A stretch of 7,689 nucleotides of DNA, from positions 1 through 7,689 of the forward strand of contig JAKASY010000025.1 in the NCBI GenBank assembly GCA_021817625.1, read 5' to 3'. Below are positions 1-6,072 of this stretch, piece after piece. The number at the start of each line of letters is the position of its first letter. The stretch's first letter is position 1. Origin of the DNA: Bacillota bacterium. GTDB taxonomy: Bacteria; Bacillota_E; JAJZYS01; JAILZS01. Below the pieces are notes generated by a model. That model worked only from the letters and a program-made list of their open reading frames with translations, was not told the origin of the DNA and made no database searches. The translations under genes and the position numbers were made by a program.

Positions 1-321
1 GCCCGCCCAGGCGCCGACCGTGAGGTCCTCCGGCGCATAGTCGGTCACCCCCTTAAGGCGGCGCGTCGACAAGACGAGGTCCACCGGGCCCGACGGCTCT
101 GCCATCTCCTCCTGGCCGCCCGTGCCGCGCACATGCAGGCGCCAGCCCTCCTCGGCCGCGACGCGCACCACCGAGGCGAGCGTGGCCTCGTCGGCGGGCT
201 CGGCCACGGCGAGCGCGCGCTCGCCGTCGACGCGCAGGGCCTCGTCGGGGCCGGTGCGCACGGAGAGGGCGGGCAGCGTAGCGCGCAGTCGCTCGGCGGG
301 GCTCTCGGCCGTGGGGCTCAT
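1..321 (-). CDS. FAD-binding oxidoreductase, GlcE-like (partial, N-terminal 107 aa)
   Basis: An open frame runs from an ATG at 321 off the left edge without a stop, giving 107 residues. After a short N-terminus it shows a PCMH-type FAD-binding pattern: the EPADEATLASVVRVAAEEGW stretch (about residues 41-60) is the usual start of the domain, where these proteins read 'P.t..ev..vv..a...g'. Later come DLVLSTRRLKGV and DLTVGAWAG at the window edge. This spacing is typical of the glycolate oxidase GlcD/GlcE family, and the short N-terminus favours GlcE. Known GlcE is the FAD-binding subunit that works with GlcD and the Fe-S subunit GlcF to oxidise glycolate to glyoxylate. The usual GGGTK-like FAD pyrophosphate segment here reads RGTGGQEEMAEPSG, which is atypical. 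The start is supported by a GGAGGG ribosome binding site 5 nt upstream. If this is GlcE, partner genes should lie outside the window to the left. Family assignment is fairly sure; the substrate is not. Confidence 0.75.
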   Translation of the reverse strand, partial: MSPTAESPAERLRATLPALSVRTGPDEALRVDGERALAVAEPADEATLASVVRVAAEEGWRLHVRGTGGQEEMAEPSGPVDLVLSTRRLKGVTDYAPEDLTVGAWAG

Positions 322-326
322 GCCAT

Positions 327-332
327 CCCTCC
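327..332 (-). promoter_or_regulatory. Ribosome binding site of the GlcE-like gene
   Basis: GGAGGG on the minus strand lies 5 nt before the ATG at 321. This supports that start and a short N-terminus. Confidence 0.6.
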
Positions 333-432
333 GCATCCGCGACCTCATTCGCTCCGGCCGCCCGGCGACCCTCCGCGGCCAGCGTTCGCGCCGGTCGTGG
401 CATGATGGGTAGGCGGACCGGCGTATCGACAT

Positions 433-442
433 GGAAGGGGGA
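433..442 (+). promoter_or_regulatory. Ribosome binding site that decides the HD-gene start
   Basis: GGAAGGGGGA ends about 9 nt before the ATG at 452. The in-frame ATG at 431 has only AGGCGG about 14 nt upstream, so the second ATG is the better start. Confidence 0.55.
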
Positions 443-451
443 CCCGGGGCG

Positions 452-1012
452 ATGGCGACGACCACCCTCGAGCGGGAGCGGGCATGGGATCTGCTCTGCC
501 TGTATACGGAGAGCGAGCGCCTGCGCAAGCACGGCCTCGCCGTCGAGGCCGTGATGCGCAGCTATGCCGAGGTGTACGGCCAGGATCCTGACCTATGGGG
601 CCTGACCGGGCTCCTGCACGACTTCGACTACGAGCGCTGGCCAGACCGCCACCCGGCCTCGGGCACGGAGATCCTGCGCGCCGAGGGCTACCCGGAGGAG
701 ATGGTGGAGGCCATCCGCTGCCACGGCAACCACCTGGGCATGAAGCGAGGGACCCTGCTCGCGCGCTGCCTCAACGCCTGCGACGAGATCACGGGCTTCG
801 TCGTGGCCGTGGCGCGGGTGCGGCCTGACGGCTTCGCGGGGCTCGAGCCGCGCGCCGTGGTGAAGAAGCTCAAGGACAAGGCATTCGCGCGCGGCGTGAG
901 CCGCGAGGACGTGGCGGAGGGCCTGGAGGAGCTCCAGGTGGGTCGCGAGGAGCACATCGCCCGCATCATCGAGGCGCTCGAGCCGCTGGCGCAGACGCTC
1001 CTGACCGACTGA
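452..1012 (+). CDS. HD-superfamily (HDIG-type) predicted hydrolase
   Basis: This is a 186-residue cytoplasmic protein with the HD metal-dependent phosphohydrolase pattern. His27 lies in KHGLAVEAVMR, the His56-Asp57 pair in GLLHDFDYERW, His91/His94 in CHGNH, and Asp111 in NACDEITG. The order H...HD...H...D is what binds one or two metal ions in HD enzymes. The length and the sequence around 'LWGLTGLLHDFDYERWPD' match the small HDIG-domain family annotated as predicted HD hydrolases, whose substrates are generally not established. No output, sensor or membrane segment is attached. The start at 452 is preferred over the in-frame ATG at 431 because of its ribosome binding site, and because 186 aa fits the family. 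It is divergent from the GlcE-like gene and converges on ogt, with 5 nt between stop codons and no terminator visible. The family is confident; whether it acts on a nucleotide or another phosphoester is unknown. Confidence 0.9.
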   Translation: MATTTLERERAWDLLCLYTESERLRKHGLAVEAVMRSYAEVYGQDPDLWGLTGLLHDFDYERWPDRHPASGTEILRAEGYPEEMVEAIRCHGNHLGMKRGTLLARCLNACDEITGFVVAVARVRPDGFAGLEPRAVVKKLKDKAFARGVSREDVAEGLEELQVGREEHIARIIEALEPLAQTLLTD

Positions 1013-1017
1013 CGGAC

Positions 1018-1533
1018 CTACTCCCGCAGCGGCGGCACGCCCTCCAGGGCGAGCAGGCGGCGCTTGGGCTCGAGGCTGCCGCCGTAGCCCCCGAGCCGGC
1101 CGCCGCTCGCGACGACGCGGTGGCAGGGCACGACGATGCCGACCGGGTTATGCCCGACCGCCTGCCCGACGGCGTGGGCGCCGCCGGGCCGGCCGACGGC
1201 CCGGGCCACCTCGCCGTAGGTGATGGTCGTGCCATAGGGAACGGCGAGGAGGGCCCGCCAGACGCGCACCTGGAAGGACGTGCCGCGCAGGTCGAGGTCG
1301 ACGTCGATCTGCCGTCGCGTGCCCGAGAGGTACTCCCCGATCTGCCCGGCCTCCGCGGCGAGCGCCGCCGGGTCGTCGACCACCTCCGCGTCGCGGAAGT
1401 GGCGGCTGACGTGCGCGCTCAGGGAGCCGATAGCGTCCGCGTCCAGGCTGAGGTAGCACAGGCCGCGCCACGAGCGCGCCAGGCGCAGGCGCCAGAGCGC
1501 CCGCTCCAGGATGGCCGTCGCGATCACCTGCAC
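1018..1533 (-). CDS. ogt: Methylated-DNA--[protein]-cysteine S-methyltransferase (Ogt/MGMT family)
   Basis: This 171-residue suicide DNA-repair protein removes O6-alkyl groups from guanine onto its own cysteine. Residues 1-80 are the variable RNase H-like N-terminal domain. Residues 86-110 (SFQVRVWRALLAVPYGTT then ITYGEVA) lead into the helix-turn-helix, and the hallmark PCHRV is at 136-140 with acceptor Cys137. Asn129 in HNPVGIVVPCHR is the usual active-site Asn, and GGYGGSLEPKRRLLALEG (148-165) is the conserved C-terminal segment. There is no AraC-type Ada domain, so Ogt rather than Ada. Oddity: the arginine finger that family members carry in RAVG is His120 here (HAVG, codon CAC at 1174-1176). 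The start is GTG with AGGAGG 7 nt upstream. It lies 28 nt downstream of the class V enzyme on the same strand and is probably co-transcribed with it. Family assignment is very secure; activity depends on tolerance of the His. Confidence 0.95.
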   Translation of the reverse strand: MQVIATAILERALWRLRLARSWRGLCYLSLDADAIGSLSAHVSRHFRDAEVVDDPAALAAEAGQIGEYLSGTRRQIDVDLDLRGTSFQVRVWRALLAVPYGTTITYGEVARAVGRPGGAHAVGQAVGHNPVGIVVPCHRVVASGGRLGGYGGSLEPKRRLLALEGVPPLRE

Positions 1534-1540
1534 CGTGCTT

Positions 1541-1546
1541 CCTCCT
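1541..1546 (-). promoter_or_regulatory. Strong ribosome binding site of ogt
   Basis: A consensus AGGAGG on the minus strand lies 7 nt before the GTG at 1533. It sits in the 28-nt gap after the upstream class V gene and fixes the non-ATG start of ogt. Confidence 0.8.
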
Positions 1547-1561
1547 CTCCGGCGCGCTTGG

Positions 1562-2725
1562 TCAGGCCCGCCGGCTGGCGTGCTCGAGGGGGGTGCGGCG
1601 GGCGAACTCGGCGATCGCCTCGGCGGCGGCGTCCACGTCCTCTGGCGTGTTGTAGTAGTGGAGGCTCAGGCGCACCGCCCCGCCGCGCGGGCTCGCGAGG
1701 ATGCGGCGGGCGGCGAGGAACGCCGTGAGCGCGTCGGGCACGTCCGTGCGCACCGTCACCTGCGGGCCGCGCAGGGCGGGGTCGAGGGGAGAGTACAGGC
1801 TCAGCCCCTGCGCCAGGAGGTGCGCCTGCAGCCGCTCGGCCAGCGCGGCGACGTGGCGCTCGACGGCCGCCATGTCGAGCTCGCCGATGAGCGAGAGCCC
1901 GGCGGCGGCGACGTACGCCGCGGGGATGGCCGGCGTGCCGGTCTCGAAGCGGCGCGCCGAGGGCGCGAAGTCGAGGTGGCGGGGGTCGAACGCGTACGGG
2001 TTCTCACGCCCGAACCAGCCGGTGTGCGGGGGGCGGTGGGCCGCCACGAGATCGCCTCGCACGTACAGGAAGGCGATGCCCGGGGCGCCCAGGAGGTACT
2101 TGAGCGCCCCGGCCACGAGGTAGTCGCAGTCGAGCTCCCGCACGTCGACGGAGAGCACGCCGGCGCCCTGGTACGCGTCGACGAACAGGTGCGCGCCGGC
2201 CGCGTGCGCCCGGTCGGCGATCGCCCGGATGGGCAGGCGCAGCCCATTCGCGTAGCTGGCGAGGGGAGCGGAGACGAGGGCGGTGCGCTCGTCGATGGCG
2301 GCGAGATAGTCGTCGCCGCGGACGATGCCGTCCGGCGCCGCCAGGTGACGCACAAGTCCGCCGCGCGCCTCCGCCTGGGCGAGCCACACGTGGCCGATCG
2401 ACGGGAACTCCAGGTCGTTCGTGAGCACCTCGCGCCGGTCGCCGCGAAGCGGCACGGTGGAGGCAACCTGGTTGGCCCCCTCGGATGCGCAGGAGACCAC
2501 GGCCACCTCGTCAGGCGCGGCGTGGATGAGGCGGGCGAAGGCAAGGCGGCACTCCTCCACGACCTCCATCCAGCGTCCCCACGGCGCGCCGTGCTCCCGC
2601 CAGCTGTGCATGAACTCGGCCATCGCCGTGATCACCCGGTCGGACTGGGCGCCTTGGCTGCAGCTGCACAGATGGACGGTGTCGCCCAGAGCGGGGAAGT
2701 GGGCGCGAAACGCCTCGACCCGCAT
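1562..2725 (-). CDS. Class V aminotransferase-fold PLP-dependent enzyme, substrate unknown
   Basis: This 387-residue fold-type I PLP enzyme is of the class V group (cysteine desulfurases, kynureninases, isopenicillin N epimerases and others). CASEGANQVAS (79-89) is the phosphate-binding loop position. FVDAYQGAG (181-189) supplies Asp183 and Gln186 to the cofactor ring. ALKYLLGAPG (207-216) supplies Schiff-base Lys209. RFETGTPAIPA (259-269) is a strongly conserved class V segment, and the C-terminal small domain ends with VRLSLHYYNTPEDVD (351-365). Its five cysteines (20, 22, 59, 79, 200) are all outside the C-terminal loop where cysteine desulfurases keep their persulfide Cys, and Leu rather than His precedes the Lys, so NifS/SufS function is unlikely. 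The frame is open far upstream to 3262, but family alignment begins at MRVEAFRAHFPAL and GAGGGGGG lies 7 nt before this ATG. It is probably the first gene of an operon with ogt. Confidence 0.88.
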   Translation of the reverse strand: MRVEAFRAHFPALGDTVHLCSCSQGAQSDRVITAMAEFMHSWREHGAPWGRWMEVVEECRLAFARLIHAAPDEVAVVSCASEGANQVASTVPLRGDRREVLTNDLEFPSIGHVWLAQAEARGGLVRHLAAPDGIVRGDDYLAAIDERTALVSAPLASYANGLRLPIRAIADRAHAAGAHLFVDAYQGAGVLSVDVRELDCDYLVAGALKYLLGAPGIAFLYVRGDLVAAHRPPHTGWFGRENPYAFDPRHLDFAPSARRFETGTPAIPAAYVAAAGLSLIGELDMAAVERHVAALAERLQAHLLAQGLSLYSPLDPALRGPQVTVRTDVPDALTAFLAARRILASPRGGAVRLSLHYYNTPEDVDAAAEAIAEFARRTPLEHASRRA

Positions 2726-2732
2726 GCCAAAG

Positions 2733-2740
2733 CCCCCCTC
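2733..2740 (-). promoter_or_regulatory. Ribosome binding site that decides the class V enzyme start
   Basis: GAGGGGGG on the minus strand lies 7 nt before the ATG at 2725. It supports this start over longer in-frame extensions that would run back across the divergent mannosidase gene. Confidence 0.6.
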
Positions 2741-2865
2741 GGCCGTGCTGTATGGCTGACGTAGGGATTCGCGCCCAGGCCGCGACGACCCTGGCACGCC
2801 CGCCGTGCGCCTGCCGGCGTGGCCCTCGCGCGTCCGCAGGGGTCGGCCGGCCTCCGCCAATTGCT

Positions 2866-2871
2866 TATGCT
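2866..2871 (+). promoter_or_regulatory. Candidate -10 element for the GH38 gene
   Basis: TATGCT (4 of 6 matches to TATAAT, matching TANNNT) lies about 33 nt before the preferred start at 2904, in a locally AT-rich spot. The -35 position is poorly conserved, so this is only a candidate. Confidence 0.2.
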
Positions 2872-2890
2872 GGCCGCAGAGGGAGACAGG

Positions 2891-2895
2891 GGAGG
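2891..2895 (+). promoter_or_regulatory. Ribosome binding site that decides the GH38 start
   Basis: GGAGG, inside a GGGGAGGG run, lies 8 nt before GTG at 2904 but only 2 nt before GTG at 2898. The spacing favours 2904. The in-frame GTG at 2805 has no comparable site. Confidence 0.55.
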
Positions 2896-2903
2896 GCGTG
2901 ACG

Positions 2904-5900
2904 GTGGACCACGGGCTCGAGGTGGAGTTCTGGCTGCGGGCGCTCCGCAGGCACGCGGTGGCGCGGGAGGTGGCCGTTCCGGTGGCCGCGGTGCGCCGCG
3001 ACGGCAGCGGCGCCGAGAGCCTCGTGCCGCTTGCGGCCGGCGGCGCGTGGCCCGATCCGGCCGCGGCGGTGGCGGCGCTCGTCGGCGAGGCGGAGGTCGG
3101 GTGGGACAGTCCCCGCCTGGCCGCCGACCTGGACGGGGAGGCGCTCGTCCTCGTCGACGGCGAGGTGCGGGGAGCGCTCAACGCCATGCACCGCTTCGTC
3201 GACCTGGACGTGCTCCGAGGCGTCCACCGCCTGCGCCTCGAGGTGCTGCCGACGGGGCTCATGGGGGTGCGCCACCGGCCGCCGCGCGTGCGCGCGCTTG
3301 CCTTCCAGGCGGTCGACCGCGCGCTCGAGGCGATCGCCTACGACCTCGAGGCGCTTTCGGAGTGGGCGCGCCTCGAGAGCGTGCCGGCGACGGCGCGCGA
3401 GCGCGCGTGGGAAGGCATCCACGCCGCGCTGGAGCCGCTGCGCGCCCTGCCGCCCGACCTGGAGTCGTGGCGTGCCTGGCTCGCGTGCGAGGCCCCGGAC
3501 GAAACCGCGGAGCAGCTGCGCGCTACCCTGCTCCACGGGGAAGGGCAGGCGCCGCCCCTCGCCGCCGTGCCGGAGGGCGAGCTGCGGAACGCCATGGCGG
3601 AGGCCGGTCGGCGCCTGCGCGCGCTCTACGCAGAGCTCGCCCAGGGCTACCCGCGCGGCGTCGGCGGGGCGATCCTCATGGGCCACGCCCACATCGACAC
3701 GGCCTGGTTGTGGCCGATCCGCGTCGGCCACCAGAAGGCCGTGCGCACGTTTGCCACACAGGCCGCGCTGCTGCGCGACCATCCCGAGGCGCGCTTCGGG
3801 GCGTCGGCGCCCGAGCACTACGCGGCGGTCGAGCGCGCGGCGCCGGAGCTGTTCGGCCGCGTGGCCGGCCTGGTCCGGGACGGCCGCTTCCTGCCCCTCG
3901 GGGCGTTCTGGGTGGAGTGCGACGCAAACCTGCCCGGGGCGGAGTCGATCGCCCGCCATCTGATCTACGGCCTGAGGTACTTCATGGACCGCTTCGGCGC
4001 GCGGCCCGAGGTGGCGTTCCTGCCGGACTCGTTCGGCTTCTCGCCGGCCCTGCCGAGCCTGCTCGCGGCCGCCGGCGTGCGCCTGTTCTGCACGACCAAG
4101 CTCAACTGGAACGACACGACCCGCTTTCCCTACGTGGATTTCACTTGGGTCGGCCCGGACGGGGCGTCGGTCCAGGCGCACGTCTTCGGCCAGGGTCACG
4201 ACGGCTACAACGGCGCGGCGGACCTCCGGGACATCGTTGACACCGTCTCCGGCTACGCGGCCCGCGGCGGCCGCCGGCGCGTGCTCTACACGTACGGGCA
4301 CGGCGACGGTGGGGGCGGGCCCACGGCGGAGATGCTCGAGCGCCTCAGGCGCTACCGCGAGCTGCCGCTCCTTCCCGCCATGGAGCACGGCGGGCCGGAG
4401 GCCCTGCTCGCGCCCGCCGCGGCCCGGCCCCTCTATCGCGGCCCCCTCTACCTCGAATACCACCGCGGCACGTACACGTCGCAGTCCTGGGCGAAGCATC
4501 TGGCGCGGCGCGCGGAGGAGGCGCTCAGCGCGTCGGAGGCGGTCGACGCCTGGGCGTCGCAGGGCGGCGCGCCCAGCCCGGCCGACGACTGGCGATCGCT
4601 CCTGCGCGGGCAGTTTCACGACATACTGCCCGGGTCGTCGATCCACGAGGTGTACGTGGACCTCGAGCGGGAGTGGCGCGCGCTCCTGGCACGGGCGGAG
4701 GATCGCCTTGCTCGCGCCGCAGGGCGCTTGGCCGGGACCGGCGAGCAGGCCCTCGTCGTCGTAAACCGCTCCTCGCTGCGCGCCCCCGCCCAGACGTGCC
4801 TCGTCGAGCGCGCGCTCCAGGCGGCGTCGACGGACGGCAGGCCGCTGCGTGTGCAGCGCGCAGGGGCGGGGACGATCGTGGAGGTGCCGCCGCTTGAGCC
4901 GTTCGGCGTCGCCGTGCTCGCGGTGCGCGAGGGTGCGGGCGACGGGCCGGTCGGCGAGGGATCGCCCGCGGCGGCGGCCTCCGGCACGGTCGCCCTTGCG
5001 CATGGCCGCCTGCGCCTGGAGGTCGCGGCCGAGGGCATCACCGCGCTGTGGCATGGGGGTGAGCGCCTGACGGCGGGGCAGGTGATCGCCTACCGGCAGC
5101 ACCCCGAGCGCTACGACGCCTGGGAGCTCGTACCGCCCGCGGACCGCGCGCCGGTGGCGCTCGCGCACGCCGCACCCAGCGTGGAGGATGGGCCGCTGCG
5201 CGCGACCGTCCACCTCCGCCACACGACGCCCGGCGGCACAGAGATCCTCGAGGACATCACGCTCGACCGGGTACTCGGCCACGTCGAGGTGGGCCTGCGC
5301 GTACGCGCCGCCGAACGCCGCCTCGTGATCGCCTACGAGCTTCGGACCAGCCTCGACGCCGAGCACGCCACGGCGGGCGGGATGATCGGCACCGAGCGCC
5401 ACCCCGCCGTGCCGGGCGGGCCCGCGGACAGCGCCCGCTACGAGTGGCCGGCGCACGCCTGGGTCGACGTCTCCGAGCCCACGCTCGGCCTCGCCGTGCT
5501 GAACGACGGGCGCTACGGCCACGCCTTCGCCGACCGGACGCTGAGCGTGACGCTCGTCACGACGCCGCTCTACCCCGATCCGCTGGCCGACCGGGAGGCG
5601 GCGCCGGCCCGCCTCGCGCTCGTGGCCCACGACGGCGACTGGCGCAGGGCCGACATCGACGCGCGTGCGCATGCCTTCTCCGCGGGGCTGGCGACCCGGC
5701 TCGGCGCGTTTTCGCAGCCGCACGCCCCCGCGCCGATCCTCGGCCTGCCTTCCGGCATGCGCCTACTGGCGTTCAAGGGCGCCGAGGACGGCTCGAGTGA
5801 CATCGTCGCGCACCTCCTCGAGGGGCGCGGCGAGCGTGGCGAGGCCCGCCTGGCGTACGGCCTGCCCATCGAGGACGCCTGGCAGGTGGACCTGGTGGAG

Positions 5901-6047
5901 GAGAGGCGCCTAGACCCTCCAGGCGCCGCTGTGCGCTACGAGGCCTCGGACGGCACCGTCGCCCTGCGCTACCGCCCGTACGCGCTCATCGCCCTTCGCG
6001 TGCGACCGCGCCGTCCGTCGGACGCGGCAGGCCACGCCGCGGGGTAG
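2904..6047 (+). CDS. Alpha-mannosidase, glycoside hydrolase family 38
   Basis: This is a complete enzyme of 1,047 residues, the usual length of the bacterial/Ams1-type GH38 group. It hydrolyses non-reducing alpha-mannosyl linkages with retention, using a zinc ion. In order: an N-terminal domain to about residue 250; the catalytic domain opening with GHAHIDTAWLWP (His263 and Asp265 are expected zinc ligands); WVECDANLPG (338-347 region); FLPDSFGFSPALP with probable nucleophile Asp375; TKLNWNDTTRFP (398-409); and YGHGDGGGGPT (464-474). EYHRGTYTS (518-526) carries His520, the probable last zinc ligand, and QFHDILPGSS (570-579) closes the middle helical domain. A beta-sandwich C-terminal half follows, with YDAWELVP and WPAHAWVDVS. 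No signal peptide or membrane segment is seen, so it should act in the cytoplasm on imported or recycled glycans. Start GTG 2904 is chosen from ribosome-binding-site spacing; 2898 and 2805 are alternatives. It is divergent from the PLP enzyme and convergent with a GH31 gene. Linkage specificity cannot be read from sequence. Confidence 0.96.
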   Translation: MDHGLEVEFWLRALRRHAVAREVAVPVAAVRRDGSGAESLVPLAAGGAWPDPAAAVAALVGEAEVGWDSPRLAADLDGEALVLVDGEVRGALNAMHRFVDLDVLRGVHRLRLEVLPTGLMGVRHRPPRVRALAFQAVDRALEAIAYDLEALSEWARLESVPATARERAWEGIHAALEPLRALPPDLESWRAWLACEAPDETAEQLRATLLHGEGQAPPLAAVPEGELRNAMAEAGRRLRALYAELAQGYPRGVGGAILMGHAHIDTAWLWPIRVGHQKAVRTFATQAALLRDHPEARFGASAPEHYAAVERAAPELFGRVAGLVRDGRFLPLGAFWVECDANLPGAESIARHLIYGLRYFMDRFGARPEVAFLPDSFGFSPALPSLLAAAGVRLFCTTKLNWNDTTRFPYVDFTWVGPDGASVQAHVFGQGHDGYNGAADLRDIVDTVSGYAARGGRRRVLYTYGHGDGGGGPTAEMLERLRRYRELPLLPAMEHGGPEALLAPAAARPLYRGPLYLEYHRGTYTSQSWAKHLARRAEEALSASEAVDAWASQGGAPSPADDWRSLLRGQFHDILPGSSIHEVYVDLEREWRALLARAEDRLARAAGRLAGTGEQALVVVNRSSLRAPAQTCLVERALQAASTDGRPLRVQRAGAGTIVEVPPLEPFGVAVLAVREGAGDGPVGEGSPAAAASGTVALAHGRLRLEVAAEGITALWHGGERLTAGQVIAYRQHPERYDAWELVPPADRAPVALAHAAPSVEDGPLRATVHLRHTTPGGTEILEDITLDRVLGHVEVGLRVRAAERRLVIAYELRTSLDAEHATAGGMIGTERHPAVPGGPADSARYEWPAHAWVDVSEPTLGLAVLNDGRYGHAFADRTLSVTLVTTPLYPDPLADREAAPARLALVAHDGDWRRADIDARAHAFSAGLATRLGAFSQPHAPAPILGLPSGMRLLAFKGAEDGSSDIVAHLLEGRGERGEARLAYGLPIEDAWQVDLVEERRLDPPGAAVRYEASDGTVALRYRPYALIALRVRPRRPSDAAGHAAG

Positions 6048-6056
6048 GCGCGCCGG

Positions 6057-6071
6057 GACCGTTGGGCGGTC
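6057..6071. terminator. Possible small bidirectional terminator hairpin
   Basis: GACCG-TTGGG-CGGTC forms a perfect 5-bp GC-rich stem with a 5-nt loop, within the 25 nt between the convergent stops of the GH38 and GH31 genes. The position suits a shared terminator, but the stem is short and no U-tract follows on either strand. Confidence 0.25.
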
Positions 6072-6072
6072 G

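Larger units (their letters stand above)
322..451. other. Divergent intergenic region between the oxidoreductase and HD genes
   Basis: About 130 nt separate the divergent starts at 321 (minus) and 452 (plus), so both promoters should lie here. The only weak -10-like hexamer I see for the plus-strand gene is CATGAT at 401-406 (4 of 6 matches to TATAAT), with no convincing -35. No strong inverted repeat or small gene was seen. Confidence 0.4.
2726..2903. other. Divergent intergenic region between the class V enzyme and GH38 genes
   Basis: These 178 nt must hold promoters for both divergent genes. Toward the plus gene, TATGCT at 2866-2871 fits a TANNNT -10 element and sits in the only AT-richer patch, but no good -35 is seen. 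Toward the minus gene, CCATACA (2749-2755, minus strand) is a weak -10-like patch. A short interrupted palindrome, GCACG-CCCGC-CGTGC at 2794-2808, could be an operator half-site pair, but its 5-bp arms are expected by chance at this GC content. No small gene was recognised. Confidence 0.35.

Noticed and set aside
53..532. A 159-codon minus-strand frame across the left intergenic region
   Set aside because: Its translation is an Arg/Ala/Gly-rich low-complexity product. It runs over the GlcE-like gene in another phase and into the HD gene on the other strand.
1511..2764. A 417-codon plus-strand frame antisense to the class V enzyme
   Set aside because: It is codon-aligned with the real gene, its translation is rich in Arg/Gly/Ala/Val/His with no recognisable domain, and the minus-strand frame carries a full PLP-enzyme motif set.
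2794..2808. Interrupted palindrome GCACG-CCCGC-CGTGC in the divergent promoter region as a regulator operator
   Set aside because: The arms are only 5 bp, expected often by chance at this base composition; there is no second copy and no regulator gene in the window.
2805..2903. Longer mannosidase start at GTG 2805
   Set aside because: It has no ribosome binding site at useful spacing, the added residues are not family-like, and a good site lies just before 2904.
2726..3262. N-terminal extension of the class V enzyme to 3262
   Set aside because: The extra 179 residues are Ser/Arg/Thr-rich, overlap the divergent mannosidase gene, and are not needed by the family; a ribosome binding site marks the start at 2725.
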